A stretch of DNA of 33,659 bases from JAYZBC01 sp036339375 (GTDB lineage Bacteria; Pseudomonadota; Alphaproteobacteria; MPNO01; UBA2964): the NCBI GenBank assembly GCA_036339375.1, contig JAYZBC010000032.1:1-33659 (forward strand), given 5' to 3'. A model generated the notes under the pieces. It did no database searches. It was not told the origin of the DNA and worked only from the letters and a program-made list of their open reading frames with translations. The translations under genes were made by a program, and so were the position numbers. Of the stretch, positions 1-7,531 are shown one piece after another (the first letter of the stretch is position 1; every line of letters begins with the position of its first letter).

Positions 1-1
1 T

Positions 2-523
2 CCGAGCAAGGCGCAGACATCTGTGACGAACGCCGTTATACCGCCAGTTGAGAAGTCAAAAGCACCTGTTCCTCCAAAGGAACGATCGGTGACAAAGTTT
101 TCACCGATAAAAACCGTTACATCAGCAAGTTTGGGAAAGACTATGGATCAGGTTTTAAAACCCAAGTTGCAAAACAAAACAAAATTTGGGAATACGTCTG
201 CAACGGTCCCCACTCAAACCGGAATTCCCGAACCAAGAATTTTTCCTCCGCGCTATGCGCCACCGGGAAGTGGTAACGCCTTACCCAAGTATCCTAGGTT
301 AGCCCGTCGACGGGGTCTGGAGGGTAGGCTGATGCTCCGTGTTTTTGTGAGTCCTGAAGGGAAAACAGAAAATATAAAAGTAATTAAAACCAGTGGACAC
401 TTACTTTTGGATCAGGCTGCTCAAAATGCTGTTAAACTTTGGAAGTTTGAGCCTGCCCATCGCGCCGGTGTTCCAGTTTCCGGTTTCGTAAATGTACCCG
501 TAATATTCAAATTTAAAAATTAA
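2..523 (+). CDS. TonB C-terminal domain protein (5' end outside window)
   Basis: The reading frame is open to the left edge, so the gene starts upstream; an in-frame GTG at 23 exists but is unlikely to be the real start. The visible first ~75 residues are rich in Pro, Lys and Thr, as in the periplasm-spanning stalk of TonB proteins. The last ~90 residues are a typical TonB_C domain: a YPRLARRRGLEG start, then VSPEGKTENIKVIKTSG, then a W-F-PA segment and a closing VPVIFKF strand. TonB couples the inner-membrane ExbB/ExbD motor to outer-membrane receptors; single-domain relatives are common and may serve other envelope roles. The N-terminal membrane anchor is not visible. No exbBD genes are seen downstream; the next gene is convergent. 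Confidence 0.85.
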   Translation, partial: PSKAQTSVTNAVIPPVEKSKAPVPPKERSVTKFSPIKTVTSASLGKTMDQVLKPKLQNKTKFGNTSATVPTQTGIPEPRIFPPRYAPPGSGNALPKYPRLARRRGLEGRLMLRVFVSPEGKTENIKVIKTSGHLLLDQAAQNAVKLWKFEPAHRAGVPVSGFVNVPVIFKFKN

Positions 524-609
524 AACAGTTTCAGGCACGTGGCTGGATGGTATTGGCCTTGCAATTTTATTGCCGTAAGACCGGCTGTTATTCCCTTTAA
601 AGATAAATT

Positions 610-1587
610 TTACGTATTTACTAGTGACTCATGAAAAAGGCGTTCCGAAGGAAAAATTTCTTCTATTAATCTCTGGTTGTATGAGTATTTAATAAACTGG
701 TCTAAGTTTTTTTTGTTATCTGTAAAACCCTTGGTCCAAGGGTCAGACCCTAGAAATTGTTTTTGTTCCTCAAAAGCATTTCTTGACCACGCTAATAACG
801 CATAGTTGGAATCCTCGTAAAAACTGTAGGCTAATGCTACGGCCTCATTGTACATATTGAAAATAGCGAGTGGAAGGTCTGGCCTTGAATCTGCTAGCGC
901 ACGTTTCATGGTCATTAGGTGCATAATGGGAAAATATCCATGTTTTTTGAAGTATTGGATATCTTCTTGAACCGGGTTGGTATAGAGACGGCGATAATTT
1001 TTTGGGTTTTCTAGCATTGATTTTCGGGGTTGCGGGGAAATAAGGGCGTCAATTTCCCCTTCCATCAACATGGTTCCTATGTCTTTTTCGGGCTGTATTA
1101 TTTGGACAGAAACATCGCTCCCAAGGTTGATGGGAATTATTTCATCCCTCATACAATACCAATTTATGCTTTCCCAATCGACGTTATGGTCAATTTTAAG
1201 GTCACCCTTGGCGAGAACAGAAAGTGTTGTCTGAAATGAATGAATGCCAACGTTCCTACCGATAAGATCACGAGCGTTTTTGATTCCCGCTTTTGGGTTC
1301 ACGTAAATCTGTCCCGGACTAAAAAATCGACGGGGAAAAACGGGTATTCCAACAATTGGGTGTTTTGGATCACGCGCTATTGCCATAACGTAAGAAGAAA
1401 GGCCCATTTCACCTATATCAAACTCCAGATCATTGATAAGGCGTGCGTGTCGGTCACTTCCATCGCGGTATGGAAGACTTTCCCCGATTTCCAGTGGTTT
1501 TAAAGTTATGCCTTCCGGTAGTTTGATTGTGCCATTAAAAAACGGTACGTGGCGATCGTATCTGTTTAGCGCGATGGTGAGTTCCAT
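610..1587 (-). CDS. Pht5/NMT1-like substrate-binding-fold protein (4,5-dihydroxyphthalate decarboxylase-related)
   Basis: The 325-residue protein resembles the family annotated as 4,5-dihydroxyphthalate decarboxylase or ABC substrate-binding protein (NMT1/THI5-like periplasmic-binding fold). Family signatures are FDIGEMGLSSYV at residues ~56-67, IPVFPRRFF at 81-89, IYVNPKAGIKNARDLIGR at ~94-111 and a later EGEIDALISPQP segment. There is no signal peptide, which is usual for the decarboxylase-like branch and odd for a true transport receptor. ATG at 1587 has GAGAG upstream and a candidate promoter just beyond. No ABC permease or ATPase lies beside it, so an enzymatic or sensory role is as likely as transport. 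The fold assignment is firm; the substrate and activity are not known from sequence. Confidence 0.75.
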   Translation of the reverse strand: MELTIALNRYDRHVPFFNGTIKLPEGITLKPLEIGESLPYRDGSDRHARLINDLEFDIGEMGLSSYVMAIARDPKHPIVGIPVFPRRFFSPGQIYVNPKAGIKNARDLIGRNVGIHSFQTTLSVLAKGDLKIDHNVDWESINWYCMRDEIIPINLGSDVSVQIIQPEKDIGTMLMEGEIDALISPQPRKSMLENPKNYRRLYTNPVQEDIQYFKKHGYFPIMHLMTMKRALADSRPDLPLAIFNMYNEAVALAYSFYEDSNYALLAWSRNAFEEQKQFLGSDPWTKGFTDNKKNLDQFIKYSYNQRLIEEIFPSERLFHESLVNT

Positions 1588-1622
1588 ACCTATAATCTCT
1601 CGTGTAACTTCCTAATAATTTG

Positions 1623-1649
1623 TTTATATAGGACGCTGCCCTGTGTCAC
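1623..1649 (-). promoter_or_regulatory. Candidate sigma70-type promoter for the Pht5-like gene
   Basis: Read on the minus strand, GTGACA (1649-1644, five of six matches to TTGACA) is followed after 15 nt by TATAAA (1628-1623). This would start transcription about 25 nt before the ATG at 1587. The spacer is shorter than the usual 16-18 nt, so this is only a candidate. Confidence 0.35.
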
Positions 1650-1699
1650 TAGGGAGAGAGCTCTACATTTTTAATTTTAACTTGTTTTGATTCAATGCT

Positions 1700-2587
1700 G
1701 TGACCCTTATTTTAGAAATTGCTGGAATTATCGCGCCGCTATTTTTTATCGCGGGCATCGGGTATGTTTGGGGCCGTTTGGGTCGTTCTTTTGATACAAC
1801 AATGGTCGGAATGTTGACCCTTAATTTTGGAGTCCCGGCTTTAATCTTTTCAACACTGACGCAGCTAGAAATTTCTTTAACAGTGTTCGGTGAAATTATC
1901 GGTATTTTTGCGATTTTCATGGTCGCCAATTTAGCGTTGGGCGCTATTTTGTTAAGGGCATTTAGCCTAGAAATTCCCGCATTTTTGCCGGCTCTAGCTT
2001 TTCCAAATAACGGGAATTTAGGGTTGCCTTTATGCCTTTTTGCTTTTGGTAGCACCGGACTTGCTTTGGGGATTAGTGTGTTTGTAATCATGTCTAGTGC
2101 AAACATTATAATGGGTTTTGCATTTGCGTCTGGGAAGTGGTCTTTTAAGTCAGCGTTTAGGACTCCTCATTTGTGGGTTATTGGCTTGGCTCTTTTTTTT
2201 GTTTTTCTCGATGAAACCCCGCCAAAGTGGTTGGCTAACACAGCAGAGTTAATTGGGTCAATGTCTATCCCGTTGATGTTAATTGCCCTCGGTGTTTCTC
2301 TTTCAAGGCTGGAGATTGTTAACTTGAAGCAGAGTTTTTGGTTGGGTTTCGCGCGAATTTCTATTGGTTTTTGTCTAGGTATTTTTCTTTCCGCTGTTTT
2401 CGACTTACAAGGCGCAGTTCGTGGTGTTTTAATTCTGCAATGTACGATGCCACCTGCTGTTATGAATTATATTTTAGCTGCTAGATTTGACCGTGAACCG
2501 AGTGCCGTTGCTGGGATAGTTGTTGCATCAACTTTGATGTCCTTTTTTACACTACCCCTTTTGATGTTAGTTGTGTTATCGGGGTAA
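1700..2587 (+). CDS. AEC family (auxin efflux carrier-like) transporter, copy 1
   Basis: The 295-residue, very hydrophobic protein has about ten membrane segments and the AEC/malonate-permease-type layout: a PLFFIAGIGYVWGR N-terminus, an FGVPALIFSTL segment, a PNNGNLGLPLC motif (residues ~94-105, the conserved Asn/Gly/Pro-rich break of the family) and a QCTMPPAVMNYILAARF motif near the C-terminus. AEC carriers move organic acids or small anions across the inner membrane. The first possible start after an in-frame stop at 1688-1690 is GTG at 1700; the ribosome site is weak. A second AEC gene follows after 15 nt, so they are probably one transcript. The substrate is not predictable. Confidence 0.85.
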   Translation: MTLILEIAGIIAPLFFIAGIGYVWGRLGRSFDTTMVGMLTLNFGVPALIFSTLTQLEISLTVFGEIIGIFAIFMVANLALGAILLRAFSLEIPAFLPALAFPNNGNLGLPLCLFAFGSTGLALGISVFVIMSSANIIMGFAFASGKWSFKSAFRTPHLWVIGLALFFVFLDETPPKWLANTAELIGSMSIPLMLIALGVSLSRLEIVNLKQSFWLGFARISIGFCLGIFLSAVFDLQGAVRGVLILQCTMPPAVMNYILAARFDREPSAVAGIVVASTLMSFFTLPLLMLVVLSG

Positions 2588-2592
2588 CGGTG

Positions 2593-2598
2593 AGGAGG
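2593..2598 (+). promoter_or_regulatory. Ribosome binding site deciding a TTG start
   Basis: A full AGGAGG lies 4 nt before TTG at 2603, with no nearby ATG in that frame. The strong site supports TTG as the start of the second AEC gene. Confidence 0.6.
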
Positions 2599-2602
2599 AA
2601 AT

Positions 2603-3475
2603 TTGTCCGAGTTAGCTGAAATTTTCGCCCCAGTTTTTCTTTGTATTGTCTTTGGCTTTCTCTGGCGCCAATCAAGCCGTTTGTTTGATATGACTCTGGT
2701 TTCCACCTTGATATACAAAATAGCCATCCCCTGTTTGGTCATAGCAGTTTTTAGCAAAGTAAGACCTCCAACTTCTTTATTGGTTGATGCCGTCGTTGTG
2801 ATGACGGGAGTATACGTTTTAACGGCGGGTTTTGTACTTGGCACCCTGCGGTTCTTTCGGGGGGCATTTCGAAGTTATTTGCCACTCATGACTTCGCCGC
2901 TAGTCAACGCTATTGGCCTCCCTTTATCATTTTTAGCTTTAGGTGAATTAGGTTTAGCTATTGCTCTAGTGTTTTTTGTTTTCAGTACTTTTTGCACATT
3001 AATCATTTCAGCAGTTTTGGAGCCAAAACAAACTCGTTTATTTATCTTTTTGGGTGAGCCAATATTCTGGGCTTTTATAGCGGGGTGTTTTTTGATTTGG
3101 TTAGATTTTGGTATGCCTAGTTGGGCACATGATACCATGAAATTGTTAGGTGGCATGGCGTTCTCACTGCTTCTAATTTATGCGGGATACTCTTTAGGAA
3201 AATTCCATCTAACCTGGTCTGCGGGTGAAATAACACTTTCTATTTACCGACTTTTAGTCGGTTTGCTAATTGGAATCATTATAGTAGAAGTTTTTAGGCT
3301 TACCGGCGTTGTACGTGCCGCAGCGGTGCTATATTGCGGCTTGCCTGTTGGGCTTTCACATTATCTTTTTAGGAACACGTTCAAGGAAGAGTTAACAGAG
3401 CCCACGAGTGTACCACTTATTTCAACGATCGTTTCTGCGGTAAGTCTTCCCCTACTGGTTGTTTATTTTGTATAA
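2603..3475 (+). CDS. AEC family transporter, copy 2
   Basis: The 290-residue membrane protein has the AEC layout: an IFAPVFLCIVFGFLWRQ N-terminus, a KIAIPCLVIAVFSK segment, SPLVNAIGLPLSFLALG in the middle (the PxxNxxxLxLP-type break) and a YCGLPVGLSHYLFRN segment near the C-terminus, where copy 1 has QCTMPPAVMNY. It is clearly diverged from copy 1, so this is either an old duplication or two lineages brought together. Adjacent AEC genes could form a hetero-oligomer or handle different acids; that is inference. It starts at TTG behind a strong Shine-Dalgarno site and ends 18 nt from the convergent SDR gene. Confidence 0.8.
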   Translation: MSELAEIFAPVFLCIVFGFLWRQSSRLFDMTLVSTLIYKIAIPCLVIAVFSKVRPPTSLLVDAVVVMTGVYVLTAGFVLGTLRFFRGAFRSYLPLMTSPLVNAIGLPLSFLALGELGLAIALVFFVFSTFCTLIISAVLEPKQTRLFIFLGEPIFWAFIAGCFLIWLDFGMPSWAHDTMKLLGGMAFSLLLIYAGYSLGKFHLTWSAGEITLSIYRLLVGLLIGIIIVEVFRLTGVVRAAAVLYCGLPVGLSHYLFRNTFKEELTEPTSVPLISTIVSAVSLPLLVVYFV

Positions 3476-3493
3476 ATTGGCGTTTGTAGGTTT

Positions 3494-4252
3494 TTAGTGT
3501 GCAACTGAGCCCCCATCCACACACAACACTTGGCCCGTAATAAAATCCGAATCTTTCGAAATAAGAAAAATGGCAGTGCCAACTAGATCTTCCGGTTCTT
3601 CGCCCCTTTGAATACACCGGCTTGCAATATTGGCATCAAAATGCTCAGTGGAAAACTGGCCCTCCGTCATCACAGCCTCGCTTTGTGTTAAACCGGGGGC
3701 AATTGAATTGATGCAGATATTGTCCTCGCCGACTTCGCGCGCCATAGCGCGGGTGAGTGCAATTATAGCCCCCTTGGAAGTCACGTAATGGAGTTGCATG
3801 GGTGTTCCCTTAAAGACGGTGCCAGAAGCAATATTGATTATTTTGCCATATTTTTGTTTTCTCATTATGGGCATTACCGCTTTAGAAACCTGCCAAACAC
3901 CACGTATATTCACACGCATGACGGCATCAAATTCATCTTGGTCTATTTCCTCAAATCGGCGGCGGGCGATTTTCCCAAATAAGGCGGCGTTATTTATTAG
4001 CCCATCAACTCGGCCGTAAGTTTTTACGACCTCCGCTATCATTTCATTGATTTGAATGTCGTCGGTGACGTCCGCAACTATGCCCCGAGCCTCCCCTCCG
4101 GCAGCCTTGATTTCACTAACTAAAGGAGCTGGGTCAAGCACATCATTCACAATGACATTACAACCCTCAGCAGCGAGCCCTCGAGCATATGCCGCACCAA
4201 TACCCTGTGCGGCCCCCGTTATAATTACCGTTATGTTGTCAAGCTGTCCCAT
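3494..4252 (-). CDS. SDR family NAD(P)-dependent oxidoreductase
   Basis: A classical short-chain dehydrogenase/reductase of 252 residues. TGAAQGIG (residues 12-19) is the nucleotide-binding glycine motif, followed by NNAA (87-90), Asn115, Ser143 and Tyr156-x3-Lys160, so the full Asn-Ser-Tyr-Lys catalytic set is present. Asp37 after beta-strand 2 (VNDV) suggests NAD(H) rather than NADP(H). The frame extends to an ATG at 4282, but ATG at 4252 is preferred because GGAG lies 9 nt upstream of it and the protein then begins just before the first Rossmann strand. The C-terminus carries ITGQVLCVDGG, as in 3-ketoacyl reductase and glucose dehydrogenase relatives. The substrate is unknown. It is related to the SDR at 32520-33305. 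Confidence 0.9.
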   Translation of the reverse strand: MGQLDNITVIITGAAQGIGAAYARGLAAEGCNVIVNDVLDPAPLVSEIKAAGGEARGIVADVTDDIQINEMIAEVVKTYGRVDGLINNAALFGKIARRRFEEIDQDEFDAVMRVNIRGVWQVSKAVMPIMRKQKYGKIINIASGTVFKGTPMQLHYVTSKGAIIALTRAMAREVGEDNICINSIAPGLTQSEAVMTEGQFSTEHFDANIASRCIQRGEEPEDLVGTAIFLISKDSDFITGQVLCVDGGSVAH

Positions 4253-4261
4253 AAGTTCATA

Positions 4262-4265
4262 CTCC
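4262..4265 (-). promoter_or_regulatory. Ribosome binding site deciding the SDR start
   Basis: On the minus strand GGAG lies 9 nt before ATG at 4252. The longer start at 4282 has no comparable site, so this favours the shorter protein. Confidence 0.55.
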
Positions 4266-4307
4266 TTTTCTTTTGCTTGCATTCTTTAAATCATTACACA
4301 TCTGGTC

Positions 4308-4329
4308 AACCCGGGCTGGGGGTTTTTTT
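4308..4329 (+). terminator. Candidate rho-independent terminator upstream of the HtrA gene
   Basis: AACCC (4308-4312) pairs with GGGTT (4320-4324) around a 7-nt loop, followed by a run of T to 4329. It points rightward and lies between the divergent SDR and HtrA genes, just before the presumed HtrA promoter. It could block transcription entering from the AEC side, which would run antisense to the SDR gene. The stem is short. Confidence 0.4.
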
Positions 4330-4343
4330 GTTTAACCTCTCCC

Positions 4344-4352
4344 TGTATAAAA
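4344..4352 (+). promoter_or_regulatory. Candidate -10 promoter element for the HtrA gene
   Basis: TG directly followed by TATAAA (4346-4351) lies about 29 nt before the ATG at 4381. No good -35 is visible 17 nt upstream (only a T run), so recognition would rely on the -10 region. The same TG-TATAA form occurs at 13174 and 22814. Confidence 0.4.
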
Positions 4353-4380
4353 TTATTGCATTTTTTCTGAGATTTGAGGG

Positions 4381-5442
4381 ATGAATAAAAAATTTACCCG
4401 GTATGCCCTAATTTGGTTCCTTTTGATTGCTACGATTTACGTTGCGGATGGATTTGTTAGAGACATTTTTTTAACCGGAGACCAGCCGCGCTCCATCACC
4501 CCCAGAGGTTCACTCACTGAACTTGAAAAAAGTACCGTTACACTTTTTAAGGAAACCGCGCCTTCTGTTGTCTATATTTTTACTAAAGGAAATAAAGTTT
4601 TAGGGAGTGGTGCGGGATCCGGCTTTATTTGGGATCGCGCTGGACACGTTGTGACGAACCATCACGTTGTAGCGGGAGCTACGAGTTTGGCTGTCCGTCT
4701 TGATACAGGCGAAGTTGTGAAAGCAAAACTGGTTGGTTCTACACCAGACTATGACTTAGCAGTAATCCGTCTCGTAGGAACCCGTGCCGGTCGTGAGCCC
4801 ATACCTCTCGGAATGTCATCATCCCTCCGTGTTGGTCAGTCAGTATTTGCAATAGGTAACCCCTTCGGACTTAGCCGAACGCTTACCTCGGGTATTATCA
4901 GTGCACTGAACCGTCGGCTCCCTACAGCGAACAACCGGGAAGTTGCCGGAGTCATCCAAACTGACGCAGCAATAAATCCGGGTAATTCAGGAGGACCTTT
5001 GGTTGACTCGGCGGGTCGTCTCATTGGGGTAAACACCTCTATTCTTTCTGGATCAGGTTCATCAGCAGGTATTGGATTTGCTGTTCCGGTTGATATTGTA
5101 AATAAAGTTGTGCCCCAACTTATAAAAATTGGTCGTGTACCCAGACCCGGGATTGGAATTGCTGTTTTACCCGAAGAAGTAGCAGCACGTTTAGGGGTTT
5201 CCGGTTTGATAATAAGTGATGTATTGCCCGGGACTGCTTCAGCCAGAGTCGGACTGCGGGGTTTAGGTAATGGAAACAGGATAGGGGACATAATTACCCA
5301 CGTTAATGGCAGCAGAATCAGAACCCTCGCAGAGTTTGCGGAAGCTTTAGATCAGGTCGGGATTGGCAATCGCGCGAACCTGACAATCAAACGTAATTCC
5401 GTGTCTCGGACTGTCTCTGTTCGGGTTATGGACATCTCTTAA
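4381..5442 (+). CDS. HtrA/DegP-type trypsin-like serine protease with one PDZ domain
   Basis: The 353-residue protein has an N-terminal membrane segment (residues ~8-24) with no clear cleavage site, so it is probably anchored in the inner membrane facing the periplasm like DegS. The catalytic triad is complete: His95 in NHHVV, Asp125 in DYDLAV, and Ser183 in GNSGGP. A single PDZ domain occupies about 250-350 (GIGIAVLPEEVAARLGV onward, with GDIITHVNG). One PDZ and a membrane anchor point to a regulatory or quality-control protease of DegS/HhoB type rather than two-PDZ DegP. The ATG is preceded by TGAGGG. It is divergent from the SDR gene and followed after 69 nt by the Rieske oxygenase gene; a functional link is not evident. 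Confidence 0.9.
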   Translation: MNKKFTRYALIWFLLIATIYVADGFVRDIFLTGDQPRSITPRGSLTELEKSTVTLFKETAPSVVYIFTKGNKVLGSGAGSGFIWDRAGHVVTNHHVVAGATSLAVRLDTGEVVKAKLVGSTPDYDLAVIRLVGTRAGREPIPLGMSSSLRVGQSVFAIGNPFGLSRTLTSGIISALNRRLPTANNREVAGVIQTDAAINPGNSGGPLVDSAGRLIGVNTSILSGSGSSAGIGFAVPVDIVNKVVPQLIKIGRVPRPGIGIAVLPEEVAARLGVSGLIISDVLPGTASARVGLRGLGNGNRIGDIITHVNGSRIRTLAEFAEALDQVGIGNRANLTIKRNSVSRTVSVRVMDIS

Positions 5443-5511
5443 CATTTTTTTATATATTGATTTTCATTCCTCTTGGCTTAACAATTCAATTTTTGAACAA
5501 GGAGATGGGCA

Positions 5512-6552
5512 ATGTTTCCACGTAATTTTTGGTATGTTGCTGCCTGGGACACTGAAATTCGGCGTCAGGAATTATTTCACCGTACGATTTGTAACGAGCC
5601 AATCGTTTTTTATCGGCGAGAGGACGGTTCACCGGTAGCCTTGGAAGATCGTTGTTGCCATCGGCACATGCCATTATCCCACGGAAAATTAAAAGGAGAT
5701 ACTGTAGAGTGTTTATACCATGGTTTAACTTACGACGCGTCAGGTGCTTGTATCCACATTCCAAGCCAAAATTTAATACCACCAGATGCTAAAATTAAAA
5801 GTTACCCGACTTTTGAAAAATACCACTGGATTTGGATTTGGATGGGAGACCCTAAACTTGCTGATCCTGGTCTTATTGAAGACTTTCATTGGCTTTCTGA
5901 TCCCGATTGGCGGGCTAAAGGCGAAAAACTCGATCTGTCCGGTCACTACATGCTGTTAGTTGATAATTTGCTAGACCTTACCCACCTTCAATTTGTTCAT
6001 CCCACGACACTTGGAACGGATGCCATTGCTGGCAATCCCATTAAAACTGAACGGGAAGGCAACTTAGTAAGGGTAACAAGATGGATCCTAGATAGTCCTG
6101 CTCCTCCATTTTTTCGAAAAGCCGGAGGATTTACTTCAGATGAGAAAATTGATCGTTGGCAAATTATAGAATTTACACCGCCAGCGTTTGTTCGCCTCGA
6201 TGTAGGCGGGGCTCGTGCAGGGACCGGCGCTGTTGAGGGTAATAGACTGGAGGGCGTTTCAATGCGGAACCTTAACGCTATTACACCGGAAACAGATACG
6301 ACGACCCATTATTTTTGGGCTCAAGCCCACAACTTCAGTATTAATGATCCAACTGTTACAGAAATGATTTACAGGCAGGTTCACACAGCATTTCTTGAAG
6401 ATCTTGCTGTTATTGGGGCTCAACAAGACAATTTGCAACAATTCGGTGATGCCCTTCCGGGGTCAATAGATTTTAATCAGGATTCTGGAGGTATCCAGGC
6501 TCGGCGAATAGTGTCACAAATTCTAGAGAACGAGAAAAATTTACCAGCGTAA
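5512..6552 (+). CDS. Rieske [2Fe-2S] aromatic ring-hydroxylating/O-demethylating oxygenase, alpha subunit
   Basis: The 346-residue, VanA-like protein has an N-terminal Rieske domain with Cys48-x-His50 and Cys67-x2-His70 as cluster ligands. The catalytic domain carries the mononuclear iron site Asp155-x2-His158-x4-His163 in a DNLLDLTHLQFVHP block. Enzymes of this group, such as vanillate O-demethylase and toluene-sulfonate monooxygenase, oxidise aromatic or other small substrates with electrons from a separate ferredoxin-reductase. No reductase gene is present nearby, so it must use a partner encoded elsewhere. GGAG at 5501-5504 sits 7 nt before the ATG. A strong terminator follows the gene. 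The substrate is not predictable. Confidence 0.9.
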   Translation: MFPRNFWYVAAWDTEIRRQELFHRTICNEPIVFYRREDGSPVALEDRCCHRHMPLSHGKLKGDTVECLYHGLTYDASGACIHIPSQNLIPPDAKIKSYPTFEKYHWIWIWMGDPKLADPGLIEDFHWLSDPDWRAKGEKLDLSGHYMLLVDNLLDLTHLQFVHPTTLGTDAIAGNPIKTEREGNLVRVTRWILDSPAPPFFRKAGGFTSDEKIDRWQIIEFTPPAFVRLDVGGARAGTGAVEGNRLEGVSMRNLNAITPETDTTTHYFWAQAHNFSINDPTVTEMIYRQVHTAFLEDLAVIGAQQDNLQQFGDALPGSIDFNQDSGGIQARRIVSQILENEKNLPA

Positions 6553-6614
6553 ATAAAACAATCTTTATTTGCAGAATGGGGCTTGTTTAACAGAGATGGA
6601 TAGACCAGAAACAA

Positions 6615-6648
6615 AAAACTGGGTGTTATTTTTGCACCCAGTTTTGAT
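6615..6648. terminator. Bidirectional rho-independent terminator
   Basis: A perfect 11-bp inverted repeat: AAAACTGGGTG (6615-6625) and CACCCAGTTTT (6635-6645) around a 9-nt loop. The stem is flanked by A on the left and T on the right, so it can terminate in both directions. It lies exactly between the convergent Rieske oxygenase and BI-1 genes. Confidence 0.9.
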
Positions 6649-6667
6649 TTTAATGATTAACCCTTCA

Positions 6668-7426
6668 TTACCGTCTGGCACCAAAAAGGTGTAACAACAT
6701 AATAAAAAGGTTAATGAAATCTAGGTATAGGCGCAGGGCGCCAGAAATAGCCAGTTTTCCTGCTGTTTCCTCGTCGTAATAGTCAGCGTATTCATTTTTG
6801 ATATTCTGGGTGTCATAAGCTGTCAGGCCCACAAAAACCAAAACACCAACTACGGAAATAAGAAAATGCATAGCGGAGCTTTGGAGAAAAATATTGACGA
6901 GGCTCGCGATAATGATCCCGATTAACCCCATCATGAGAAATGATCCAAACTTGGATAAGTCTTTTTTTGTGGTGTAACCGTAAAGACTCATTCCAGCAAA
7001 TGTACCAGCCGTTATAAAGAAAACCCTCGCGATGCTCTCTCCCGTGAATGCTATAAAGATGGTTGCCATGGATACACCCATCAAACCCGCATAAATCCAA
7101 AAAGTTGTCTGGGCGGTTGAGAATTTCATGGAGTGTAATTTGGCACTCAAAAATAACACCATGCCAAGTGGTGCTAGCATCACTACCCATTTAAGCGGCG
7201 TGCCAAAAAGAGTGTAACCTATCTGCGTTAATCCTGTAATTTGACCCGCATCATTGAAATTTACAGACATTTGGGCCACGACAACCGCAATAATCCCAGT
7301 CAAAGCCAGACCGGATGCCATATAATTGTAAACGCGCAGCATATAGGCCCTGAGGCCTTCATCGTAAGCGGCACGTTCTCCTGCGGTACCCGTAAATTCT
7401 TTTTTGTTTGGTATTCCAAAAGCCAT
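6668..7426 (-). CDS. Bax inhibitor-1/YccA family membrane protein
   Basis: The 252-residue, highly hydrophobic protein has about seven membrane segments. Residues ~18-40 (RAAYDEGLRAYMLRVYNYMASG) are characteristic of the alphaproteobacterial BI-1-like proteins, as is the C-terminal YDTQNIK...YLDFINLFIMLLHLFG block. The family members (TMBIM/YccA/YbhL) are implicated in calcium leak and in modulating the FtsH protease; the role here is inferred from the family. ATG at 7426 has GAGG 6 nt upstream and begins MAFGIPN; a TTG nine codons earlier is less likely. It lies downstream of ybbP on the same strand with a 105-nt gap, so it probably has its own promoter. Confidence 0.9.
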   Translation of the reverse strand: MAFGIPNKKEFTGTAGERAAYDEGLRAYMLRVYNYMASGLALTGIIAVVVAQMSVNFNDAGQITGLTQIGYTLFGTPLKWVVMLAPLGMVLFLSAKLHSMKFSTAQTTFWIYAGLMGVSMATIFIAFTGESIARVFFITAGTFAGMSLYGYTTKKDLSKFGSFLMMGLIGIIIASLVNIFLQSSAMHFLISVVGVLVFVGLTAYDTQNIKNEYADYYDEETAGKLAISGALRLYLDFINLFIMLLHLFGARR

Positions 7427-7531
7427 ATCAATCCTCACAATTGGCGACTGCAATTTTTAACAAGTATGGGGATTCATTTACAAAAATCAAGGGAAACAGA
7501 GTGACAGAAAGAAATTGTTAAAAAATTAGTT

